Assembly: GCF_027980145.1 (NCBI RefSeq)
Contig: NZ_JAMZNK010000042.1
Location: 1 to 50,784 of the forward strand
DNA: 50,784 bases
Direction: 5' to 3'
Origin: Flavobacterium azizsancarii
GTDB lineage: Bacteria > Bacteroidota > Bacteroidia > Flavobacteriales > Flavobacteriaceae
In this document: one piece after another, positions 7,880 through 15,987 of the stretch
How positions within the stretch are numbered: the stretch's first letter is position 1
How the letters are laid out: every line of letters starts with the position of its first letter
Made by a program: the position numbers and the translations under genes
The notes under the pieces: model-generated
Told to the model about the DNA's origin: nothing
The model's input: the letters and a program-made list of their open reading frames with translations, nothing else
Databases searched by the model: none

Positions 7880-9664
7880 ATGCTAAAAAAATATTTTAGA
7901 AGACTAGAAAGCATTATTGCTTTGGCTCAATCATTAATGACACCAAAGCAATTTATTTTTTTATCAAGTGTTTTAATTGGTATCTCTTGCTCTTTGGCTG
8001 TAATTGTTCTAAAAACTTTTGCCCATAGTGTTTTTTCCTTTGCTACTTATATTAATGGTATTCTTAAATTAAGTTTTATCAATAGTATTCTTCCTATTGT
8101 CGGAATCCTTCTGACTGTTTTTGTTGTAAAACGAATTCTAAATGGAAGTATCGAAAAAGGAACCTCTCAAATTTTATATGCTGTTGCGAAAAAAGCAAGT
8201 ATTATTCCCAGAAAACAAATGTACGCCCAAATTGTTACCAGTTCCTTAACAGTAGGTTTAGGAGGTTCTGCGGGTTTAGAAAGCCCTATTGTGATTACAG
8301 GTGCAGCATTTGGTTCAAATTTTGCACAAAACTACAAATTACCTTATAAAGACAGAACATTGCTTATTGGCTGTGGTGTTGCCGCAGGTATTTCTGCCGC
8401 TTTTAACGCTCCAATTGCCGGTGTTCTTTTTGCTATTGAAGTTTTATTGGTTGATGTCAGTATTTCTGCCTTTACACCAATTATGATTTCTGCCGCTACC
8501 GGTGCGCTGGTTTCTGCAATTGTATTAGACGAAAGTATTTTATTGTCTTTTAGAAAACAAGAAGCTTTTAATTATCATAACATTCCTTTTTATGTGCTGT
8601 TAGGCATATTGACTGGTTTTATTGCCGTTTATTACGCAAGAAATTTTCAAAGAGTCGAACATTATTTTTCTAATTTAAAAGTTGGTCCTTATAAAAAAGC
8701 ATTAATTGGTTCTTCGTTATTGGCACTGCTTATTTTTATATTTCCAACACTGTTTGGAGAGGGTTATGAAAGTATTAAAACGTTATCTGAAAGTGATCCC
8801 GGAAAAATATTAGACAATACTTTATTTGCTGATTTTAGAGATAATCAATGGGTTCTATTACTGTTTGTTGGATGCACAATGATGGTTAAAGTATTTGCAT
8901 CAGCATTAACCCTTGGAAGTGGTGGAAATGGAGGGAATTTTGCTCCGTCTTTATTCTTAGGATCTTATTTGGGATATTTCTTTGCAAAATTTATAAGTCT
9001 TATCGGATTGTCGAAATTGCCTATCAGTAACTTTACAATGGTGGGAATGGCAGGTATTTTGAGCGGACTATTTCATGCACCTCTAACTGCAATCTTTTTA
9101 ATTGCTGAGATTACGGGTGGCTATAGCCTGATGATTCCACTTATGATTGTTTCTTCAATAAGTTTTGCTATCTCTAAACGTTTCGAGAAATATTCTCTTG
9201 ACGTAAAAGGTCTTGCTAAAAAAGGTCACGCATTTACAAGTAATAAAGATTCAAACATTCTTTCTACTCTTGATATTGATACTATTATTCAAACTGATTA
9301 TCTGACGGTTCATCCGGAAGAGAACCTAAGCAAACTTGTTGATCTTATCTCACACTCTAACCAGGTTGTTTTTGCCGTGGTTGATAATGAGAAAGACCTC
9401 GTTGGTGTAGTTCATTTTAATGATATTCGAGAAATTATCTTCAATTCATATCAGGTAAAATATACTCTGATCAAAGATGTTATGAAAACTCCGCTGGCCA
9501 TTATCTCATCAAACGACAGTATGGAAATCGTAATGAGTAAATTCGAAAAATCAAAATCAGCCTTTCTTCCGGTCTTACGAAATGACAAATACTTTGGTTT
9601 TATTTCTAAATCTATAGCACTTGAAGCCTACAGAATGAAATTACGTTCCATGACAATTGAGTAA
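7880..9664 (+). CDS. ClC family chloride channel/transporter with C-terminal CBS pair
   Basis: A 594-residue protein with a ClC membrane domain (about 20-430) and two cytoplasmic CBS domains (about 460-590). The gating-glutamate motif is present as GLESP, aligned with the usual G(K/R)EGP, and the anion-site motif as GGNFAP, aligned with GxFxP. The helix-D motif GSGIP is not recognisable; the corresponding region reads GSIEKGTS. Retention of the glutamate allows Cl-/H+ exchange, but transport mode and ion cannot be settled from sequence. The CBS pair suggests nucleotide regulation. It is monocistronic by appearance. Confidence 0.9.
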   Translation: MLKKYFRRLESIIALAQSLMTPKQFIFLSSVLIGISCSLAVIVLKTFAHSVFSFATYINGILKLSFINSILPIVGILLTVFVVKRILNGSIEKGTSQILYAVAKKASIIPRKQMYAQIVTSSLTVGLGGSAGLESPIVITGAAFGSNFAQNYKLPYKDRTLLIGCGVAAGISAAFNAPIAGVLFAIEVLLVDVSISAFTPIMISAATGALVSAIVLDESILLSFRKQEAFNYHNIPFYVLLGILTGFIAVYYARNFQRVEHYFSNLKVGPYKKALIGSSLLALLIFIFPTLFGEGYESIKTLSESDPGKILDNTLFADFRDNQWVLLLFVGCTMMVKVFASALTLGSGGNGGNFAPSLFLGSYLGYFFAKFISLIGLSKLPISNFTMVGMAGILSGLFHAPLTAIFLIAEITGGYSLMIPLMIVSSISFAISKRFEKYSLDVKGLAKKGHAFTSNKDSNILSTLDIDTIIQTDYLTVHPEENLSKLVDLISHSNQVVFAVVDNEKDLVGVVHFNDIREIIFNSYQVKYTLIKDVMKTPLAIISSNDSMEIVMSKFEKSKSAFLPVLRNDKYFGFISKSIALEAYRMKLRSMTIE

Positions 9665-9705
9665 AATTTAATTTATCCGATACCAAGAAGTGCCTTTGTG
9701 AGATT

Positions 9706-9798
9706 ATGTGGAATATAGACTTAACATACAGAACTGAATTTCAGTCAACTTTTGACCGATTGTGCTAAAAAAGGCTTGACCTGCAAAACAGCAGACTA
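9706..9798 (+). other. Probable lost N-terminal region of the Fic gene, interrupted by TAA
   Basis: From ATG 9706, in the same frame as the Fic gene, the sequence reads MWNIDLTYRTEFQSTFDRLC, then TAA at 9766, then KRLDLQNSRL running directly into the Fic reading frame. Fic relatives usually carry a helical segment of this kind (an LDxLRPLP-like stretch) before the WTYxSN motif, so this looks like former or still partly used coding sequence. A single C-to-T change (CAA to TAA) or G-to-T change (GAA to TAA) would explain the stop. Confidence 0.5.
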
Positions 9799-10659
9799 TT
9801 GCCCAACATTGCTTTGCACAAAATTCGCGAGAGTTTATCACTAGAATGGACATACAATTCTAATGGTATCCAAGGAAATACTATGAGTTTACGAGAAACC
9901 CAAATGGTTATTCAGGAAGGAATTACTATTAAAGGGAAATCACTGCGTGAACATTTTGAAACACATAATCATGATAAGGCAATAGATTATTTATATTCTA
10001 TTGTCGATGATAGTTACAACCTTCGAAGTATTGATATTCTTTCTATTCACGGATTAGTTTTACGTTCTATCGAAGATGACTTTGCAGGACGTTTACGCAA
10101 TGGAGGTGTTCGTATTTCAGGTGCTAATTTCATGCCACCAAATGCCAATAAAATTTCAGATTATCTGGATGAGCTAATCGATTTTGTTAATACAAATCCA
10201 TTAGATTTAAATGACATCGAACTGGCCACAATTTATCATCATAAACTAGTCTGGATTCATCCATTCTTTGATGGGAATGGGCGTACTGTTCGTTTGAGCA
10301 TGAATTTACTATTGATGCGTTGCGGTTTTCCTCCAGCAATTATCCTAAAAAACGACAGGAAAAAACATTATGAAGCACTTAATCAGGCTAATAATGATAA
10401 TTATCAAAAACTAACACTTTTAATGTCTCAGGCTTTAGAACGTGCATTAAACATATACCTAAGTTCGATGCCCGGAAATGATTATGACTACCAAAAAATT
10501 TCTGATATTGTTAGCGAACCTGAAACTCCTTACGAACAGGAATATGTTAGTTTACTAGCCAGAACAGGAAAAATTGATGCATATAAAGAAGGTAGAAATT
10601 GGTATACAACCAGAGAAGCTATTGAAGAATACAGGGCAACCCGAAAAAGAAAACGCTAG
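9799..10659 (+). CDS. Fic domain protein (probable AMP-transferase), possibly N-terminally shortened
   Basis: A 286-residue Fic protein. The catalytic motif HPFFDGNGRTVR starts at His154, with all core residues present. The N-terminal inhibitory-helix motif usually written (S/T)xxxE(G/N) appears as SNGIQGN, with Gln in place of the inhibitory Glu. The C-terminus ends in a winged-helix-like segment (YKEGRNWYTTREAIEEYRATRKRKR). Fic proteins of this type transfer AMP or other nucleotides to protein hydroxyls. The only available start after an upstream in-frame stop is TTG at 9799 (or CTG 9781), inside what is normally conserved sequence, so the real start is uncertain. Confidence 0.85.
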   Translation: MPNIALHKIRESLSLEWTYNSNGIQGNTMSLRETQMVIQEGITIKGKSLREHFETHNHDKAIDYLYSIVDDSYNLRSIDILSIHGLVLRSIEDDFAGRLRNGGVRISGANFMPPNANKISDYLDELIDFVNTNPLDLNDIELATIYHHKLVWIHPFFDGNGRTVRLSMNLLLMRCGFPPAIILKNDRKKHYEALNQANNDNYQKLTLLMSQALERALNIYLSSMPGNDYDYQKISDIVSEPETPYEQEYVSLLARTGKIDAYKEGRNWYTTREAIEEYRATRKRKR

Positions 10660-10672
10660 TTCCTACTAGCGT
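10652..10672 (+). terminator. Terminator overlapping the Fic stop codon
   Basis: Arms AACGCTAG and CTAGCGTT enclose a short loop, followed by ATTTTGTT. The TAG stop is part of the left arm. Confidence 0.65.
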
Positions 10673-10760
10673 TATTTTGTTACTAATTGTAACATAAAGT
10701 TTTGCTATCGAGCACAAAAAGAACAAATCAAAGTGGTAACTTTGCGTTTTGCTCAAAATT

Positions 10761-13592
10761 ATGTTAGAAAAAGACAATACTATTGAAGTTCTTGGTGCAA
10801 GGGTTCATAATCTAAAAAATATAGACATTTCTATTCCGCGTGAAAAACTGGTTGTTATTACCGGTTTATCAGGTTCGGGAAAATCTTCTTTGGCATTTGA
10901 TACCATATATGCGGAAGGACAACGTCGTTACGTTGAAACTTTTTCGGCTTATGCCAGACAGTTTCTTGGTGGCTTAGAACGTCCAGATGTTGATAAAATC
11001 GACGGACTTTCGCCGGTAATTGCTATTGAACAAAAAACAACCAGCAAAAGTCCGCGTTCGACCGTTGGTACTATTACTGAAATTTATGATTTCCTACGAC
11101 TTCTTTATGCTCGTGGTGCTGACGCTTATAGTTACAACACTGGAGAGAAAATGGTTTCCTATTCTGATGAACAAATTAAAGATTTGATTATTCAGGATTT
11201 TAAAGGGAAACGAATCAATATCCTTGCTCCAATTATTAGAGCCAGAAAAGGACATTATGCCGAGTTATTCCAGCAAATTACCAAACAAGGTTTCCTTAAA
11301 GTTCGTGTAAACGGCGAAGTTCAGGATCTGGTTTCAGGAATGAAACTGGATCGTTACAAAACACACGATATCGAAATTGTAGTCGACAGAATGTTGATAG
11401 AAGATACTGAAGACAATCAAAAAAGATTATCAGAAAGCATCAATACAGCCATGCATCATGGAGAAAACGTATTAATTATTTTGGACCAGGATACAAATGA
11501 AGTACGTTATTTCAGTAGAAACTTAATGTGTCCAACAACAGGAATATCGTATCAAAACCCAGAACCAAATTTATTTTCGTTCAACTCCCCAAAAGGAGCT
11601 TGTCCGCATTGCAATGGATTAGGGACAGTGCATGAAATTAATATTAAAAAAATTATTCCTAATCCTAAATTATCCATTAAAGCCGGAGGTTTCGCTCCGC
11701 TTGGTGAATACAAATCTTCGTGGATTTTTAAACAACTAGAAGTTATTGGAGAAAAATTCAGTTTTAAGATAACAGATCCAATTGAGAAGATTCCGGAAGA
11801 AGCTATGACGATGATCCTTCATGGTGGAAAAGATAAATTTGTCGTAAATTCTAAAGATTTAGGCGTTACCCGCGATTATAAAATAGATTTTGAAGGAATC
11901 TCACATTTCATCAAAAATCAGTTTGATGAAACTTCTTCAACCACGATAAAACGTTGGGCAAAAGATTTCATGGACGAAGTAAATTGTCCGGTTTGTGACG
12001 GTTCCCGTTTGAAAAAAGAAGCATTGTTCTTTAAAATCAACGGCAAAAATATCGTTGAATTGTGTGATATGGACATCTCCGATTTGACTGTCTGGTTTCA
12101 GGATTTAAACAAACATTTATCAGACAAACAGCTTTTGATTGCATCAGAAGTCGTTAAAGAAATAAAAGACCGTTTGAACTTTTTAATGAATGTTGGTTTG
12201 AATTATCTGGCTTTAAGCCGAAGTTCAAAATCACTTTCGGGTGGTGAAGCACAGCGTATTCGTCTGGCTACACAAATTGGTTCACAACTGGTTGGTGTTT
12301 TATATATTCTCGATGAGCCAAGTATTGGTTTACACCAAAGAGACAATGAAAAACTAATTCACTCCTTAGAACAATTACGCGATATCGGGAACTCGGTTAT
12401 TGTTGTAGAACACGATAAAGACATGATCGAACGTGCTGATTACGTAATTGATATTGGTCCGAAAGCAGGTAAATACGGAGGAGAAATCATCAGTATTGGA
12501 ACTCCCGCAGAAACGTTGAAATCGAATACAATTACCGCTCAATATTTGAACGGTAAAATGAAATTAGAGATTCCGAAAGAGCGCCGTAAAGGAAACGGCA
12601 AATTCCTAAAACTAACCGGAGCGACAGGAAACAACCTTAAAAATGTTTCGATCGAATTACCATTAGGGAAAATGATTTGTGTAACAGGAGTTTCAGGAAG
12701 TGGAAAATCTACTTTAATAAACGAAACCCTCTATCCTATCCTGAACGCTTATTATTTTAATGGCGTAAAAAAACCACAACCATACAAAAAGATTGAAGGC
12801 CTTGAGCATATTGACAAAGTAATTGATATCGATCAAAGTCCGATTGGAAGAACACCACGCTCGAATCCAGCTACTTATACAGAGGTTTTTACTGAAATCA
12901 GAAATCTTTTTACGATGACTTCTGAAAGTATGATTCGTGGTTATAAAGCGGGTCGTTTCAGTTTTAATGTAAAAGGCGGACGCTGTGAAACCTGCGAAGG
13001 TTCCGGTGTAAGAACTATCGAAATGAACTTTCTACCGGATGTTTATGTCGAATGCGAAACGTGTCAGGGAAAACGTTTCAATAGAGAAACATTAGAAATA
13101 AGATATAAAGGGAAATCAATTTCAGATGTCTTGAATATGACCGTTGATGAAGCTGTTCCGTTCTTTGAAATGATTCCGAAGATTTATAGAAAAGTAAAAA
13201 CAATTCAGGATGTTGGGTTAGGATATATTACACTTGGTCAGCAAAGTACCACACTTTCCGGTGGTGAAGCACAACGTATCAAATTAGCCGGAGAATTGTC
13301 TAAAAAAGATACCGGAAATACCTTTTATATTCTTGACGAACCTACTACAGGATTGCATTTTGAAGACATTCGTGTTTTGATGGATGTAATTAATAAACTG
13401 GTTGATAAAGGAAATACGATCCTGATTATCGAACATAATATGGATGTCATAAAACTCGCTGATTACATCATTGATATTGGTCCCGAAGGAGGAAAAGGTG
13501 GCGGACAATTAATCGCCAAAGGAACTCCTGAAGAAGTAGTGAAAAGTAAAAAAAGTTATACGGCTAAGTTCTTGAAAAAGGAATTAGAATAG
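10761..13592 (+). CDS. uvrA: Excinuclease ABC subunit A
   Basis: A 943-residue UvrA of standard length. There are two ABC ATPase modules: Walker A GLSGSGKSS near residue 30 and GVSGSGKST near residue 650, each with the LSGGEAQRI signature and a DEP Walker B. Zinc-binding cysteine pairs are CPHCNGLG, CPVCDGSR and CETCEGSG...CETCQGKR. UvrA dimers find DNA lesions and load UvrB in nucleotide excision repair. The start is set at ATG 10761 (MLEKDNTIEVLGARVHNLKN) rather than the TTG at 10749. A TAACTTTG element at 10737-10744 may be its -7 promoter, although no -33 partner is seen. No other uvr gene is nearby. Confidence 0.97.
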   Translation: MLEKDNTIEVLGARVHNLKNIDISIPREKLVVITGLSGSGKSSLAFDTIYAEGQRRYVETFSAYARQFLGGLERPDVDKIDGLSPVIAIEQKTTSKSPRSTVGTITEIYDFLRLLYARGADAYSYNTGEKMVSYSDEQIKDLIIQDFKGKRINILAPIIRARKGHYAELFQQITKQGFLKVRVNGEVQDLVSGMKLDRYKTHDIEIVVDRMLIEDTEDNQKRLSESINTAMHHGENVLIILDQDTNEVRYFSRNLMCPTTGISYQNPEPNLFSFNSPKGACPHCNGLGTVHEINIKKIIPNPKLSIKAGGFAPLGEYKSSWIFKQLEVIGEKFSFKITDPIEKIPEEAMTMILHGGKDKFVVNSKDLGVTRDYKIDFEGISHFIKNQFDETSSTTIKRWAKDFMDEVNCPVCDGSRLKKEALFFKINGKNIVELCDMDISDLTVWFQDLNKHLSDKQLLIASEVVKEIKDRLNFLMNVGLNYLALSRSSKSLSGGEAQRIRLATQIGSQLVGVLYILDEPSIGLHQRDNEKLIHSLEQLRDIGNSVIVVEHDKDMIERADYVIDIGPKAGKYGGEIISIGTPAETLKSNTITAQYLNGKMKLEIPKERRKGNGKFLKLTGATGNNLKNVSIELPLGKMICVTGVSGSGKSTLINETLYPILNAYYFNGVKKPQPYKKIEGLEHIDKVIDIDQSPIGRTPRSNPATYTEVFTEIRNLFTMTSESMIRGYKAGRFSFNVKGGRCETCEGSGVRTIEMNFLPDVYVECETCQGKRFNRETLEIRYKGKSISDVLNMTVDEAVPFFEMIPKIYRKVKTIQDVGLGYITLGQQSTTLSGGEAQRIKLAGELSKKDTGNTFYILDEPTTGLHFEDIRVLMDVINKLVDKGNTILIIEHNMDVIKLADYIIDIGPEGGKGGGQLIAKGTPEEVVKSKKSYTAKFLKKELE

Positions 13593-13594
13593 AA

Positions 13595-13630
13595 ATGCAT
13601 CTTTGTCATTTTTTTTTGACAAAGATGTAT
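13595..13630 (+). terminator. Hairpin after uvrA with T-rich loop
   Basis: Arms ATGCATCTTTGTCA and TGACAAAGATGTAT pair almost perfectly around a loop of eight T. The T-run sits in the loop rather than after the stem, so termination is plausible but not textbook. Confidence 0.55.
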
Positions 13631-13684
13631 TGATTTAAAAAATTAACAGTAGTAATTTTATATTTTAGCATTAAAATATAAAAG

Positions 13685-14593
13685 ATGAAATCAATTTTGC
13701 CATTCATTATATTAGTATTACTTAGTGCAAAAAGTTTTTCCCAGTCACAAAAAGATAGCCTTAGAGATGTTGTAAAAGAAAGGATTAAAAATATTAATGA
13801 AAAACAAATTGACAACCCTTACTATTCCAGACAAGAACTCGAAGAGGAATATCTCCGTGAAAACAGCGTATTTCAATCTTTAGCTCAGCCTAGCACAGAA
13901 AGTGATTTAGCAAATCATTATAAAATTTATCTGGAACAAAAACTTCTAAAAAAAATTAATTTTAGCAAACTGAAAACATCTTCTTACTACAAAGGCATTT
14001 CTAATAAAAAATACAATTACACTATCCGACTAACCTTTGAGATAAATAAGAAGAATAAAGCTTTTAATTTTCGCATTAATACAGGAGACAGGGAGCTCAA
14101 TAAAAAAGTTATCGAAATTTTTAAAAATTATCCTTTAGAAAAATTAAACTTAAATGATAATGCTAAACTTGGAAAAATTAGTGTTCAGTTATTTACAAAA
14201 GAAGACAAAAACACACTAATAAAAGCAAGTACATTTGTCGTCATAGATGAGCTTCCCGTTTTAAAAGGATGCGAAAGTATTGCCTACAATTCCGAGTTGA
14301 ACAGATGCCTTTATGATCAAATATTCGAGTATATTTTAAAAAACATCTCGCTTGAAAACATTGCGAAACAAAACAAAAGAGGAGAAATCGTTATCAATCC
14401 GCGTTTTTCTATTGATTCTAATGGAAAAATTTTCCGTGTTAATTCTATTGCTCCAAACAAAATCATTAAAGATGAAATTGACCAGATTATAACATCTTTC
14501 AATCAAGTGATAATTCCAGGTAAAAAAAATGACATTCCTAAAAACACTTATTGTGAAACTTTCCGGACGATAACTATCGAAAATTTAAAATGA
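13685..14593 (+). CDS. Exported protein with TonB C-terminal-like domains
   Basis: A 302-residue protein with a signal peptide (MKSILPFIILVLLSAKSFSQ). The C-terminal half (about 185-300) follows the pattern of the TonB-C-like domains common in Flavobacteriia: P-V-L-K-G-C, a second Cys 13 residues on, a helix, then RGEIVINPRFSIDSNGKI and a closing IPGKKNDIPKNTYCETFRTITI strand. The first half (about 95-170, YNTIRLTFEINKKNKAF-like strands ending SVQLFTKED) may be a second, diverged copy. It lacks the N-terminal membrane anchor and Pro-rich linker of true TonB, so a role as a periplasmic adaptor is a guess. It stands alone. Confidence 0.65.
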   Translation: MKSILPFIILVLLSAKSFSQSQKDSLRDVVKERIKNINEKQIDNPYYSRQELEEEYLRENSVFQSLAQPSTESDLANHYKIYLEQKLLKKINFSKLKTSSYYKGISNKKYNYTIRLTFEINKKNKAFNFRINTGDRELNKKVIEIFKNYPLEKLNLNDNAKLGKISVQLFTKEDKNTLIKASTFVVIDELPVLKGCESIAYNSELNRCLYDQIFEYILKNISLENIAKQNKRGEIVINPRFSIDSNGKIFRVNSIAPNKIIKDEIDQIITSFNQVIIPGKKNDIPKNTYCETFRTITIENLK

Positions 14594-14741
14594 TGGACTT
14601 TATACAAACTTAAAAATACTTTCATAATTCATTGATAATGAATTAACAGCTTAAGAGATCATTATCACTACCTTACTTTAAAATTAATAAATGCTCATTT
14701 CTGTAACAATTCTCGAAAAAAGCAGTAATTTAGTATGCCCT

Positions 14742-14775
14742 AATTGCCAAAATCAGAAACTTTGGCAATTTTTTA
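14742..14775 (+). terminator. Intrinsic terminator
   Basis: Arms AATTGCCAAA and TTTGGCAATT are followed by TTTTAT. It lies about 150 bp beyond the TonB-C-like gene, the nearest upstream plus-strand gene. Confidence 0.75.
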
Positions 14776-14807
14776 TGGGCTAAAAACAATGTTTCGATTG
14801 AAAACTG

Positions 14808-14890
14808 GTGCCCTAGCCCTGATGGGAGCGGCATCTTTTTGTGGCACGGTTCACCGCAAAAGATATAGCGAACAGCAGGATTAAGCTCCT
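14808..14890 (+). repeat. Dispersed ~85-bp repeat, copy B
   Basis: Same arms as copy A: GTGCCCTAGCCCTGATGGGA at left and AGCGAACAGCAGGATTAAGCTCCT-like sequence at right. The central hairpin is CTTTTTGTGG paired with CCGCAAAAG. It is followed at 14891-14915 by a half copy of the CTTCGATTACGCTCAGTGTGACA repeat seen elsewhere. Confidence 0.75.
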
Positions 14891-14989
14891 CACTTCGATT
14901 ACGCTCAGTGTGACAATAACTACTCTGAGAATGATAATTAAAAAAAAGACACAACTTAAATAAAAATATAAATAATTAAAATACCTAAA

Positions 14990-15718
14990 ATGAGATTAGA
15001 AGATTTTGATAATGATGAGGACAAAGTAATTCAGGACCGTTTAAAACAAAAAACGTGGAATGAAATTAGAACAAATGACAGCTGGGCGATTTTTAAAATC
15101 ATGGCCGAGTTTGTAAACGGTTACGAAAGCATGGGACGTATTGGTCCTTGTGTATCTATTTTTGGATCGGCGAGAACGAAACCGGATGATAAATACTATT
15201 TATTGGCTGAAAAAATTGCATACAAAATCAGTAAAGCTGGTTATGGTGTGATCACTGGAGGTGGTCCCGGAATCATGGAAGCTGGTAACAAAGGTGCGCA
15301 TTTAGGAGGTGGAATTTCGGTTGGTTTAAACATCGAATTACCTTTTGAACAACACTTCAACCCTTATATCGACCACGATAAAAACCTGAATTTCGATTAT
15401 TTCTTTGTGAGAAAAGTTATGTTCGTAAAATATTCGCAAGGTTTTGTGGTGATGCCTGGAGGTTTTGGAACTTTAGATGAAATGTTCGAAGCTATTACTT
15501 TAATTCAAACTAAGAAAATCGGAAAATTCCCAATTATATTAGTTGGTGTTGAATTCTGGTCTGGGTTGATCGAATGGGTAAAAACAGTTTTGGTTGAAAA
15601 AATGCAAACTGTAAGCCCTGAAGATTTAAACTTATTTAAAATCGTAGATACTGAAGATGAAGTTGTTGATGTATTAGATAAATTCTACAAGAAATACGAT
15701 TTAAGTCCAAATTTCTAA
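14990..15718 (+). CDS. LOG family protein (TIGR00730; nucleotide phosphoribohydrolase-like)
   Basis: A 242-residue Rossmann-fold protein. The two family motifs are intact: GGGPGIMEAGNKGA (near 94-107) and PGGFGTLDE (near 160), plus the RK pair (FVRKVMF) that contributes to the active site. Characterised relatives release nucleobases from 5'-monophosphonucleotides (cytokinin activation in plants, purine turnover in bacteria), so a housekeeping nucleotide-salvage role is more likely than hormone synthesis. It has an N-terminal extension of about 50 residues before the core, as in other Bacteroidota members. It stands alone between two repeat-rich gaps. Confidence 0.88.
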   Translation: MRLEDFDNDEDKVIQDRLKQKTWNEIRTNDSWAIFKIMAEFVNGYESMGRIGPCVSIFGSARTKPDDKYYLLAEKIAYKISKAGYGVITGGGPGIMEAGNKGAHLGGGISVGLNIELPFEQHFNPYIDHDKNLNFDYFFVRKVMFVKYSQGFVVMPGGFGTLDEMFEAITLIQTKKIGKFPIILVGVEFWSGLIEWVKTVLVEKMQTVSPEDLNLFKIVDTEDEVVDVLDKFYKKYDLSPNF

Positions 15719-15748
15719 AATTTTTTTTCAGCATATCAGTAAATAAAT

Positions 15749-15803
15749 TGACGCGGATTTAACAGATTCGCCAAAGCAAAGACGCGGATAAAAACGGATT
15801 TTA
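15749..15803 (+). repeat. Dispersed GACGCGGAT-type repeat
   Basis: Two GACGCGGAT copies (15750 and 15781) around a short CAGATTCGCCAAAGCAAAG core, then AAAACGGATTTT. This is the inverted, degenerate form of the AATCCGTGTAAATCTGCG / CCGTGTCATCCGCG family seen at 21577-21791, 31303-31345, 35455-35535, 36508-36562 and 36845-36912. Confidence 0.55.
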
Positions 15804-15884
15804 TTGGAATTTAGAATTTAAAAATTGAAATTTTATTTTTATCCTTTATATGGTGAAATCACATTAAATCTTACAAAAAATTGA

Positions 15885-15912
15885 AGCTGTTTTTTTTAAA
15901 CAGCTTTTTTTA
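15885..15912 (+). terminator. Intrinsic terminator after the LOG gene
   Basis: AGCTGTTT and AAACAGCT arms followed by a run of seven T. It is about 165 bp past the LOG stop codon and ahead of the next plus-strand gene. Confidence 0.7.
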
Positions 15913-15987
15913 TACTATTTTTACAATAAAACCAGAACGACTATAAGCTCGTAACTTAGATTATATCCCTTAATTTTTAAGCCATCA

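Noticed and set aside
10749..10760. Upstream TTG start for UvrA
   Set aside because: The ATG at 10761 gives the standard UvrA N-terminus, and the four extra residues have no support.
14730..14954. 74-codon minus-strand open frame with Cys/His-rich sequence
   Set aside because: It spans a terminator and repeat copy B, so the residues are translated repeat DNA.
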